A stretch of 5,807 nt of DNA from Microcaldota archaeon (GTDB lineage: Archaea > Micrarchaeota > Micrarchaeia > Micrarchaeales > Micrarchaeaceae): the NCBI GenBank assembly GCA_021785805.1, contig JAJYEJ010000048.1, positions 1 to 5,807 of the forward strand, read 5' to 3'. Positions 1-5,763 of this stretch are shown here, piece after piece (within the stretch, counting starts at the first letter, position 1; each line of letters starts with the position of its first letter). The notes under the pieces were generated by a model. The model was not told where the DNA came from. It was given only the letters and a program-made list of their open reading frames with translations, and made no database searches. Made by a program: the position numbers and the translations under genes.

Positions 1-88
1 TGGTGCAGGGAGAGAGATTTGAACTCTCGCAGCCCTAAGGCACAAGGTCCTAAGCCTTGCGCGTTTGACCAAACTCCGCCATCCCTGC
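1..88 (-). tRNA. tRNA-Leu, anticodon UAG, with encoded CCA
   Basis: This is a leucine tRNA reading CUN codons (chiefly CUA). On the minus strand a full cloverleaf is visible. The 7-bp acceptor stem pairs 82-88 with 5-11, with discriminator A at 4 and an encoded CCA at 1-3. The 3-bp D stem has a GG in its loop. The anticodon stem pairs 55-59 with 43-47, and the 7-nt loop CTTAGGA puts anticodon TAG at 50-52. The class II variable arm (29-42) has a GCC/GGC stem, and the T arm pairs 24-28 with 12-16 around loop TTCAAAT. A long variable arm and discriminator A are typical of tRNA-Leu. There is no intron at the usual 37/38 site. A TATA element lies about 28 bases upstream of the mature 5' end. The gene is divergent from the permease, and its terminator lies outside the window. 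Confidence 0.96.
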
Positions 89-112
89 TCAAAAAGAAAA
101 GGACTATTGTGG

Positions 113-120
113 TATTTAAG
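113..120. promoter_or_regulatory. TATA element between tRNA-Leu and the permease gene, possibly bidirectional
   Basis: The plus strand reads TATTTAAG and the minus strand CTTAAATA. Its centre is about 28 bases from the mature 5' end of tRNA-Leu, the expected archaeal TATA-to-start distance. In the other direction the same distance predicts a permease transcript starting near 144, a leader of only about 7 nt. A second AT-rich stretch, TTTATTAA at 130-137, is too close to the permease ATG (151) to serve it well. An 8-bp palindrome ATGCGCAT (122-129) lies beside the box. The tRNA promoter role is well supported; the shared role is inferred. Confidence 0.6.
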
Positions 121-150
121 CATGCGCATTTATTAAGTTTAGGCATAATC

Positions 151-1473
151 ATGGCTGACGAAAAGAAGATCGGCGTGGTATTGGCCACTGCTGTAGGGCT
201 CGGAGCTATAATAGGAGCCGGGATATTCGTACTGAGCGGCACCGCCATAGCGCTTGCAGGCGCAGACGCCCTGCTCGCCTTCGTGATAGTAGGCGTATTG
301 GCCGTCATAATGGCCATGATTTTCGGGGAACTCGGCTCCATATTCCCGACCCTGAAGGGTGCATCATACTCATATGTCTACAAGGCATTCGGAAGCGAGC
401 TCGGTTTCATCACCGGCATAATAAAGTACTTCAGCTACGCGACAAGCATGTCCGTCATATCACTTGGATTCGGTTCCTACCTATCGAATCTGCTAGGCAT
501 GCCTAACAGCATAGGGGCCATACCGTTCGCGATACTGCTCATGGCGGTTTTATCGGTAATCACGATAATGGGGCTTAAGAAAGCCGCATCCGTAGACTTC
601 AGCCTTGTCATTGTGAAGGTCATGGTGCTGGTGATATTCGTGGGTTTCGCGCTATACTTTGCGCTCGGGCATGGCGGGATCGCGCTGTCCAACTTCACGG
701 TGTCTGCGTCTCAGGGCACCATCAGCTCGCTTTTCGCTGCCAGCATAGTCGTATTCTTCGCATATTCCGGATTCCAGACCATAACGACCCTCACCTCGAG
801 GATAAAGGGAGGGGGCAGGTCCGCGGCGATGGCCACGCTGTTCTCCGTGCTGATAAGCATGGCGATATATATGGCTGTTGTCTTCTCCCTGATGGCAATG
901 CTCTCCGCGTCGAAATACACGATAAACGGCGATCCGCTGTCCATCGCCCTGCAGCAGACCAATGCACCACAATGGCTGCTTGTGCTCACTGACGTGGGGG
1001 CTATGATAGCCACAGCATCAGCGACCCTTGCTATGCTGATAAGCGGGTCGATGATGATGTTCCAGATATCGGAGGACAGGTTGCTTCCCAAGCTTTTCCG
1101 CACGTATAACAAGAAGAGGGATGTGGCAACCACCGGCGTGATAGCCTCGGCCATAATAGGCACCATCATGCTGTTCTCAGGGAACATCTATGTTATAACG
1201 TCGATAAGCAATTTTGGGATGTTGTTCGCATACCTGATGACGAGTTTCGCCTTGATACACTTCAGGAGGAGGAGCGTAGTGGGCCAGTTCAGGGTGCCGC
1301 TATACCCTTATACGCCAATTGCGGCCATAACGATGATACTGCTCTTCATGTTCGGGATGCCTAAGGAGGCCCTGGTGATCGGTGTCATAATGGTTCTATC
1401 GCTCATAATCATGTACTATTCGCTGAGGGAAGCTAAAGACAAGCACGTAGTAAGAGTAAGACTATTTAACTGA
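151..1473 (+). CDS. APC-superfamily amino-acid permease (12 membrane segments)
   Basis: This is a 440-residue integral membrane protein, probably a secondary transporter of amino acids or related amines; the substrate cannot be read from the sequence. Twelve hydrophobic segments lie at about 8-35, 40-62, 85-113, 121-141, 150-174, 190-213, 226-251, 275-303, 326-344, 347-370, 385-403 and 406-424. The family glycine-rich break in segment 1 is clear (GAIIGAGIF, 18-26), as is the FFAYSGFQ break in segment 6 (202-209) and the GELGSIFPTLKGASYSY stretch after segment 2. Length and topology are normal for the family. Oddly, the loop after segment 6 reads TSRIKGGGRSAA (215-226), where relatives usually carry an acidic EE-K-P-R-IP type motif. 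The frame is open back to 19, but that extension overlaps the tRNA. ATG 151 starts directly before the first hydrophobic segment, has no Shine-Dalgarno site, and suits a very short leader from the TATA element at 113-120. Confidence 0.9.
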   Translation: MADEKKIGVVLATAVGLGAIIGAGIFVLSGTAIALAGADALLAFVIVGVLAVIMAMIFGELGSIFPTLKGASYSYVYKAFGSELGFITGIIKYFSYATSMSVISLGFGSYLSNLLGMPNSIGAIPFAILLMAVLSVITIMGLKKAASVDFSLVIVKVMVLVIFVGFALYFALGHGGIALSNFTVSASQGTISSLFAASIVVFFAYSGFQTITTLTSRIKGGGRSAAMATLFSVLISMAIYMAVVFSLMAMLSASKYTINGDPLSIALQQTNAPQWLLVLTDVGAMIATASATLAMLISGSMMMFQISEDRLLPKLFRTYNKKRDVATTGVIASAIIGTIMLFSGNIYVITSISNFGMLFAYLMTSFALIHFRRRSVVGQFRVPLYPYTPIAAITMILLFMFGMPKEALVIGVIMVLSLIIMYYSLREAKDKHVVRVRLFN

Positions 1474-1499
1474 TGGTGCGGAATAATCTAGTCTTAAAC

Positions 1500-1504
1500 G
1501 GTGA
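1500..1504 (+). promoter_or_regulatory. Shine-Dalgarno site of the GTPase gene
   Basis: GGTGA lies 6 nt before ATG 1511. It is complementary to the CACC-type 3' end of archaeal 16S rRNA and fixes the start. It is embedded in ACGGTG, the same hexamer found before the starts at 3364 and 3279/3276. A TATTTAAC sequence at 1463-1470, at the end of the permease gene, could give the GTPase its own transcript starting near 1493, so co-transcription with the permease is possible but not required. Confidence 0.6.
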
Positions 1505-1510
1505 ATTGGA

Positions 1511-2683
1511 ATGCTGATAGGGATTATAGGCGCCCCGAATAAGGGGAAGAGCACGATGTTCTCAGCGTTGACCATGAATGATGTCGGCATAGCGGACTAC
1601 CCGTTCACCACCATAGACCCGAACCTTGGCATAGCCTACGCCACCAAGAAGTGCGTCCACACGGAATTCGGCGTCCATTGCAGGCCAAGGCATGCTATGT
1701 GCATTGACGGCATAAGGCACTTCCCTGTCAACGTCATAGATGTTGCCGGGCTTGTGGAGGGTGCCCACGAGGGCAAGGGGATGGGCAACCAGTTCATCAA
1801 CGACCTTGCGAGCTCAGATGCGTTCATAATGGTCGTCGATGCAAGCGGGAAGACCGATCCGAACGGGAACGCCGCTACCGATGCGGACCCCATGGAGGAC
1901 GTTAAGATAATAAAGAATGAGCTGGTGGAGTGGCTCTATGGCGTAATCAAGAAGCACATGCACACCATATCCAGGGCGGACGATGGGATAATGGCGCTGC
2001 ACGGCGTCCTCGCGAGCCTAAAGGTGACGCCTGACGAGATAGCCAGGGTGGCGAACAAGCTGATGCTCCCTTCAGGAAGGATCAATTGGGGCGACGATAT
2101 GGTGAGAAGGTTCTCCTCTGAGCTCTTGGATGCCGCAAAGCCATACATCATAGCTGCGAATAAATCCGATATGGCTGGCGCAAGCGAGCACATCGCCACG
2201 CTCAGGGCAGCGTTCGGTGAAGACAGGGTGATGCCGTGCTCTGCCGCGATAGAGCTCGCGCTCAGGAAGGCGGTGAAGTCCGGTGCGATAGACTATATTC
2301 CCGGCACAAGAGAGATAAATATAAAAAAATCCGAGATGGGGAGAGACCAGGCCAATGCGATAGCATACATGGAAGGATTCCTGAAGCAGCATGGGACCAA
2401 TATCCAGGAGCTCATAAACAAGGCGACATTCGAACTGCTTGATAACATCGTTGTGTATCCGGTAGAGGACGACAACAAGCTCACCGACAGCGTGGAAAAC
2501 ATACTCCCGGATGCGCTCCTGATAAAGAGGGGTTCGACGGCGCTTGACCTTGCTATGCGAATACACACCGACATAGGCAAGAATATGCTCTACGCGATAG
2601 ACGCCCGGACCAAGAAGAGGCTAAGCAAGACCTACGTCCTGAAGGACGACGACGTAATAAAGATAGTGAGCGCCGCCAAGTGA
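1511..2683 (+). CDS. Obg-like GTPase of the Ygr210/YchF branch with C-terminal TGS domain
   Basis: This is a 390-residue cytoplasmic P-loop GTPase. Obg-like proteins of this branch associate with ribosomes and translation; the exact role of the archaeal Ygr210-type members is not settled. All G motifs are visible: G1 GAPNKGKST (7-15), a G2 region YPFTTIDPN (30-38), G3 DVAGL (77-81), G4 NKSD (217-220) and G5 SAA (244-246). A glycine-rich stretch with G84, G88, G90 and G92 follows G3, a hallmark of the Ygr210 type. The intact NKSD predicts guanine specificity, unlike bacterial YchF, whose altered G4 favours ATP. Residues about 312-387 form the TGS domain. Three cysteines (C48, C57, C64) sit between G2 and G3. 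G1 has K where most relatives have V. Length matches the archaeal family. The start is set by GGTGA six bases upstream. The gene lies 37 nt behind the permease and converges with the next gene. Confidence 0.93.
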   Translation: MLIGIIGAPNKGKSTMFSALTMNDVGIADYPFTTIDPNLGIAYATKKCVHTEFGVHCRPRHAMCIDGIRHFPVNVIDVAGLVEGAHEGKGMGNQFINDLASSDAFIMVVDASGKTDPNGNAATDADPMEDVKIIKNELVEWLYGVIKKHMHTISRADDGIMALHGVLASLKVTPDEIARVANKLMLPSGRINWGDDMVRRFSSELLDAAKPYIIAANKSDMAGASEHIATLRAAFGEDRVMPCSAAIELALRKAVKSGAIDYIPGTREINIKKSEMGRDQANAIAYMEGFLKQHGTNIQELINKATFELLDNIVVYPVEDDNKLTDSVENILPDALLIKRGSTALDLAMRIHTDIGKNMLYAIDARTKKRLSKTYVLKDDDVIKIVSAAK

Positions 2684-2691
2684 ATCGCCAG

Positions 2692-3279
2692 CTAGCTGTT
2701 CGAGTGCCTTGCAGCCGAGAGCGATGCTATGAGCGGTATAAGCACAACCACTATAGCTATAGGTATCGCTACTGCGTATATCACGAAAGACTCTAGTGTT
2801 ATCGTAGACAGGAAGCCCGGCGCAACATACTTTATGAGCAGGTAGATTATGAATATCGTGACCGCGTATATCAGTGCAGCATACGCCGCATTGACTATTC
2901 CCACCGTTGCCGCTGAACCCAGCTTCGCATGCGATGCACCTACCCTCTCCCCAATCCACAACGCCACTATGAGCGGCAGTATTATCGAGCCTGGCATATA
3001 GATGATATATCCAGCTATGGTGCCTATGGTGTTCGCTATGCCCACGCTGCCGCTCGCCTTGACTACGGGTGCAACAAGGAGTTCAAGCGCAAGTCCAAGG
3101 ATAAGGAAGAATATCCAGAATATCAGCGGACCCCAGATGTTTATCTCTACCCCTCTGCCATGCTGGACATCATGGGGCTCTGCAGCTGCAGTTGTCTGTA
3201 TGCCTGAGGTGCTACCGGCTCCTACCCTATCGGCTATCCTGGTTTTCACAGCACCGGAGCTCTCCTTGCTCTCCATCAT
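2692..3279 (-). CDS. Unrecognised four-segment integral membrane protein
   Basis: I do not recognise a family. The 195-residue product has a hydrophilic N-terminal tail (1-47) rich in Ser, Thr, Ala and charged residues, then four hydrophobic segments at about 49-72, 80-109, 121-149 and 161-186, and a short polar C-terminus. GERVGASHAKLG (110-121) forms the charged loop between segments 2 and 3. A Yip1-like small membrane protein is one thought, but no diagnostic motif supports it. Coding potential is supported by the uninterrupted frame with coherent membrane topology and a well-placed promoter. Two adjacent ATGs exist (3279 and 3276). GGTG at 3282-3285 is 2 nt from the first and 5 nt from the second, the latter matching the secG spacing, so the product may start at 3276 (194 residues). 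However, a transcript begun from the TATA element would start near 3285, leaving almost no leader. The gene is divergent from secG, and its stop is 8 nt from the GTPase stop. Confidence 0.8.
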   Translation of the reverse strand: MMESKESSGAVKTRIADRVGAGSTSGIQTTAAAEPHDVQHGRGVEINIWGPLIFWIFFLILGLALELLVAPVVKASGSVGIANTIGTIAGYIIYMPGSIILPLIVALWIGERVGASHAKLGSAATVGIVNAAYAALIYAVTIFIIYLLIKYVAPGFLSTITLESFVIYAVAIPIAIVVVLIPLIASLSAARHSNS

Positions 3280-3305
3280 TACACCGTATTAATAGCTCAG
3301 AGCAA

Positions 3306-3317
3306 CCTATAAATAGG
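3306..3317. promoter_or_regulatory. Near-symmetric TATA element between the membrane-protein gene and secG
   Basis: The sequence CCTATAAATAGG has perfect 5-bp arms (CCTAT/ATAGG) around a central AA, so it reads as a TATA box on both strands. On minus it predicts transcription starting near 3285, a few bases before the membrane-protein start. On plus it predicts a start near 3338 and a leader of about 26 nt for secG, long enough to include the GGTG site. No equally good second TATA box is placed for either gene. Bidirectional use is inferred. Confidence 0.65.
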
Positions 3318-3354
3318 TTATCAATAGAAGATTGAATATCAGTAATTCCTTTAC

Positions 3355-3358
3355 GGTG
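3355..3358 (+). promoter_or_regulatory. secG: Shine-Dalgarno site of secG
   Basis: GGTG, 5 nt before ATG 3364, can pair with a CACC-type 16S rRNA 3' end. It lies inside the repeated TACGGTGTAA. A small inverted repeat, TCAAT-N5-ATTGA (3321-3335), lies between the TATA element and this site, close to the predicted transcription start. Confidence 0.55.
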
Positions 3359-3363
3359 TAACA

Positions 3364-3528
3364 ATGGCTCTCTATTCGCCGCAGTCACAGGCCGGGATAA
3401 CCAGCTTCTACGATGCGCCATCGCCAGGACCGAAGATAAATCCAAAGGTGATGCTCATAGCGGTCTTCGTATTCGCCATCTTCATAGTGATACTGAACCA
3501 CCTGGTATTCTACGGTCAGTTGAAGTAG
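3364..3528 (+). CDS. secG: Preprotein translocase subunit SecG/Sec61-beta (archaeal type)
   Basis: This gene encodes the small third subunit of the archaeal SecYE-beta protein-conducting channel, which sits beside SecY and supports export and membrane insertion. The 54-residue product fits the archaeal/eukaryotic Sec61-beta pattern. A short polar N-terminus leads into AGITSFYD (10-17), then PGPKINPKVML (21-31), the conserved glycine-proline-lysine region just before the membrane. One transmembrane segment follows at about 29-45. The N-terminus faces the cytoplasm in this family. The tail NHLVFYGQLK (45-54) runs slightly beyond the segment. Length is normal for archaeal members. The start is supported by GGTG (3355-3358) 5 nt before ATG, and a TATA element about 53 bases upstream gives a leader of about 26 nt. 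The gene stands alone between a divergent membrane protein and a convergent peptidase, whose stop is 11 nt away. Confidence 0.9.
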   Translation: MALYSPQSQAGITSFYDAPSPGPKINPKVMLIAVFVFAIFIVILNHLVFYGQLK

Positions 3529-3539
3529 CGACGGAACAA

Positions 3540-4625
3540 TCAGATCCTGCTGGCCCTCTTCCCGCTTATGATTACATCGTCCTCTATCCTGACCCCTCCA
3601 AAACCTGTCAGATATATCCCAGGCTCATCGCTGAAGACCATGTCCTTCTTGAACCTGAGCTTATCCTTGCCTGCGCTCCACGGGTCATGCACATCTACGC
3701 CGAGCGGGTGTCCGAACCCGTGTATGAATCTCCCGCGGTAAGCTCCGCCGGACGCCCTGTCTATGTGCCTTGTAACCGCTTCCTGGGTATCGTTCCAAAG
3801 CGCTCCAGGGACCATATGGTCAAGCGCTATCTCCTGCGCCTCCTTTACAGTATCCATCATGCTGTTGATGGTCCTGTACTTCTTCGATGAGCGTTCCGCC
3901 TTGTAGAAGAACGTCCTTGTAACGTCTGAGCAGTAATTGTCCACAATTGCGCCGCAGTCTATGAGCACTACTGCGTTCTCCTTCAGCTTGGCGGAGCCTG
4001 GGGCATGGTGTGGCAGAGCCGCATTCTCATCGAAGCACACGATGGTGCTGAACGATGGACCCTGCGCCCCATGCTCCTTCATCAGGTAATCGACATTCGC
4101 GGCAAGCTGGAGTTCGGTCATGCCCATTTCCATGCGGTCTCCTATCTCATCAAGCACCCTGAGTATCAGCCTGTTGGCCTTTCTGATCTTGGCTATCTCA
4201 TCGGCGCCCTTTATCTCACGCGCCTTTGTGAATGCATTGCCTACGTCGGTAAGCCGTGCGCCAGTCCTGCTCTTGAGCATAGTGTACATGTTCACCGGCA
4301 GATAATTCGCATCCATACCGACCTTTTTTCCGCGTAGCCTCTTCTGCAGCTCCGCGACCACGAACCTCTCATAACCTTTTTCAGGTGGTTCAATGACGGA
4401 GAGCCCCGTTGTCCTTTGCTGGAGCGCCGTTTCATACTCCAGAGGGGATGTTATGAGCTCCGCGCCATCCGTGTCAACTACAAGGAATGTGCTTTCGAAT
4501 ATTCCGCTTGTGAAACCGGTAAGGTAGAGGAAGTTGCTGTTTCTCGACATCGTATTTGCCAGGACTATCGCGTCGACGTCCGCATTCCTGAACACTGAAG
4601 ATATCTTTCCCAAGAGGCTTCCCAT
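3540..4625 (-). CDS. M24-family Xaa-Pro peptidase (prolidase/aminopeptidase P-like)
   Basis: This is a 361-residue cytoplasmic metallopeptidase expected to cleave X-Pro peptide bonds in dipeptides or at peptide N-termini. The N-terminal creatinase-like domain covers about 1-135 and the pita-bread catalytic domain about 142-361. The five dinuclear-metal ligands are all present: D223 (LIDCG), D234 (SDVTRTF), H306 (GFGH), E334 (DEPG) and E348 (RIED). The active-site histidines appear in ALPHHAPG (H206/H207) and DVH (H313), and R346 is kept. Dipeptidase and aminopeptidase activity cannot be separated from sequence alone, so I give no symbol. The C-terminus (GKRASRI) ends several residues earlier than many relatives, after the last metal ligand. 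ATG 4625 lies 26 bases from the centre of a TATA box, which suggests a leaderless mRNA. The gene converges with secG and diverges from the CAP-domain gene. Confidence 0.93.
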   Translation of the reverse strand: MGSLLGKISSVFRNADVDAIVLANTMSRNSNFLYLTGFTSGIFESTFLVVDTDGAELITSPLEYETALQQRTTGLSVIEPPEKGYERFVVAELQKRLRGKKVGMDANYLPVNMYTMLKSRTGARLTDVGNAFTKAREIKGADEIAKIRKANRLILRVLDEIGDRMEMGMTELQLAANVDYLMKEHGAQGPSFSTIVCFDENAALPHHAPGSAKLKENAVVLIDCGAIVDNYCSDVTRTFFYKAERSSKKYRTINSMMDTVKEAQEIALDHMVPGALWNDTQEAVTRHIDRASGGAYRGRFIHGFGHPLGVDVHDPWSAGKDKLRFKKDMVFSDEPGIYLTGFGGVRIEDDVIISGKRASRI

Positions 4626-4636
4626 GTTAGACCATC

Positions 4637-4648
4637 AACCTTAAGGTT
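4637..4648. promoter_or_regulatory. Perfect 12-bp palindrome upstream of the peptidase gene (candidate operator)
   Basis: AACCTTAAGGTT is a perfect palindrome, 12 to 23 bases before the peptidase ATG, overlapping the edge of the TATA box. A dimeric regulator bound here would block TBP/TFB or polymerase entry. The operator role is inferred from position and symmetry only. Confidence 0.4.
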
Positions 4649-4655
4649 ATTAAAA
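4647..4655. promoter_or_regulatory. TATA element between the peptidase and CAP-domain genes
   Basis: The minus strand reads TTTTAATAA, preceded by GCTTTCC. Its centre is 26 bases from the A of the peptidase ATG, the classic distance for a leaderless archaeal transcript. On plus it reads TTATTAAAA and would start transcription near 4677, giving a leader of about 40 nt to ATG 4717 or 16 nt to ATG 4693. The minus role is the better supported. Confidence 0.6.
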
Positions 4656-4706
4656 GGAAAGCCTAAAGTAGACAAAGGGCTAAAGGCAGCCAATGCGATA
4701 TGATAC

Positions 4707-4711
4707 GGGGG
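4707..4711 (+). promoter_or_regulatory. Shine-Dalgarno-like site that decides the CAP-domain gene start
   Basis: GGGGG followed by AT lies 5 nt before ATG 4717, in the context ACGGGG, close to the ACGGTG seen before other starts here. The upstream in-frame ATG 4693 has only GGC and GGGC nearby. This favours 4717, although 4693 cannot be excluded. Confidence 0.45.
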
Positions 4712-4716
4712 ATAGA

Positions 4717-5763
4717 ATGGTTAACACTGCGATAATGGCGCTTCTAGTGCTGGTGGTGATCGGCGTATTCATGTTCTTCTTGTTAGAGGCGTCTATCGGC
4801 GTGCAGAACATAAACGGCAACCAGTTCGGCAATCCGAGCAGCATAAACTACCCTACTACCACCCCGACCACATCGGTAATACCGCAAAGCCAGCTTGACG
4901 CATATGCGCTGTCCTTGATAAACAAGGACAGGGGAGACTTCAACCTGTCTAACGTGTCGTACTCTAATGTCACATCCGCGCAGCAGCATGCGGACAGCAT
5001 GCTCAAGTACGGCTACTTCAGCCACTGGGACATATACGACATGAAGCCGTACATGAGGTACACGCTTCTCGGAGGGAAAGGGTCGGTCGACGAGAACATC
5101 GCATATGTATACGACAGCGCAGGAATCAATGTCCTTGACTCGCTGAAGAACATGGAGTATAATATGATGTACAACGATTCGATATGCTGCAACAACGGCC
5201 ACAGGTACAACATTCTCACTCCTATCCACAACCAGGTTAGCATAGGCATAGCCTACAACAGTACGACCATCTACTTCGTCGAGGACTTCATAAACAACTA
5301 CATAACGTGGTTCTACGGCACGCCGTCCTATAGTGGTGGCACGGTCAATCTGCAGGGCGCAGCGCAGAATGGATATACGCTCTCGCTGATAGACATAATA
5401 TATGACTCCCCTCTAGTCAACACCTCTCCATCGCAACTTCCGCGGTCGCCTTACTCGTACGGCTCCACAGTGGCATGCATAGGCCATAGGCAGGGATTCA
5501 CCTATTACAGCTGCTCTGGGGTACAGACACTAAATGCCACTACATACAACGTCCAGGGGAACGACTTCAATGTCTCGTTCGATATGGGCAATCTCGTAAG
5601 TCAGTACGGGCCCGGAGAGTACACCCTGAGCGTATGCCTTGCAAACACATCGGCTGGGCAGCAGAGCGTATGCTCGTCATCCTCATCCACGGATTTTGTC
5701 GCATCCACATACACGATCTTCATAAACCAGAATGGCCAGCAGTACGTCCCGGCTGACGTCTGA
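4717..5763 (+). CDS. Membrane-anchored extracytoplasmic CAP/SCP-domain protein
   Basis: From ATG 4717 the product has 348 residues (356 if from 4693). A hydrophobic segment (about 4-24) acts as signal anchor or signal peptide, followed by a Thr/Pro linker PTTTPTTS (46-53). A CAP (SCP/PR1, YkwD-like) domain spans about 58-192. Its hallmarks are AQQHADSM with H91, YFSHWD with H103, DENIAY with E126, and GHRYNILTP with H162, then a SIGIAY...YFVEDF strand pair. A second beta-rich region (about 200-340) has no family I recognise. The chain carries nine N-x-S/T sequons and six cysteines (157, 158, 254, 266, 307, 319), the last four in two pairs spaced 12 apart, which suits a glycosylated, disulfide-bearing surface protein. 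CAP proteins have varied or unknown functions, and no activity can be assigned. It is divergent from the peptidase. Confidence 0.85.
   Translation: MVNTAIMALLVLVVIGVFMFFLLEASIGVQNINGNQFGNPSSINYPTTTPTTSVIPQSQLDAYALSLINKDRGDFNLSNVSYSNVTSAQQHADSMLKYGYFSHWDIYDMKPYMRYTLLGGKGSVDENIAYVYDSAGINVLDSLKNMEYNMMYNDSICCNNGHRYNILTPIHNQVSIGIAYNSTTIYFVEDFINNYITWFYGTPSYSGGTVNLQGAAQNGYTLSLIDIIYDSPLVNTSPSQLPRSPYSYGSTVACIGHRQGFTYYSCSGVQTLNATTYNVQGNDFNVSFDMGNLVSQYGPGEYTLSVCLANTSAGQQSVCSSSSSTDFVASTYTIFINQNGQQYVPADV

Larger units (their letters stand above)
3279..3361. repeat. Inverted 10-bp repeat carrying both translation-start motifs
   Basis: TACGGTGTAA occurs on the plus strand at 3352-3361, just before secG ATG 3364. 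It occurs again on the minus strand at 3288-3279, overlapping the first ATG of the divergent membrane-protein gene. Each copy contains GGTG, a Shine-Dalgarno-type core. The GGTG-to-ATG gap is 5 nt for secG and also 5 nt for the second ATG (3276) of the other gene. The coordinates span from one copy to the other. Confidence 0.7.

Noticed and set aside
1..88. tRNA as an integration (attachment) site for a mobile element
   Set aside because: No integrase, no repeated tRNA fragment and no compositional break is visible in the window. The sequence beyond the tRNA 3' end is outside it.
19..150. N-terminal extension of the permease frame upstream of ATG 151
   Set aside because: It runs through the tRNA-Leu gene on the other strand, gives a Lys/Pro-rich peptide unlike the family, and would start at a TTG inside the tRNA. 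ATG 151 sits directly before the first membrane segment.
2072..2566. Long minus-strand open frame inside the GTPase gene (164 codons), and similar antisense frames at 711-1187 and 4783-5229
   Set aside because: These are shadows of strongly supported genes. Their translations show no motif, no coherent membrane pattern and no start signals.
3321..3335. TCAAT-N5-ATTGA as an operator for secG
   Set aside because: A 5-bp inverted repeat in AT-rich sequence is expected by chance, so position alone does not justify a feature.
3540..3600. Possible frameshift at the 3' end of the peptidase, because another frame reads QQDLIV, resembling the family's usual DLIV-type ending
   Set aside because: The zero frame aligns naturally through GKRASRI after the last metal ligand, and a short C-terminus is tolerable. 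The resemblance is four residues and could be chance. Read-level checking would settle it.
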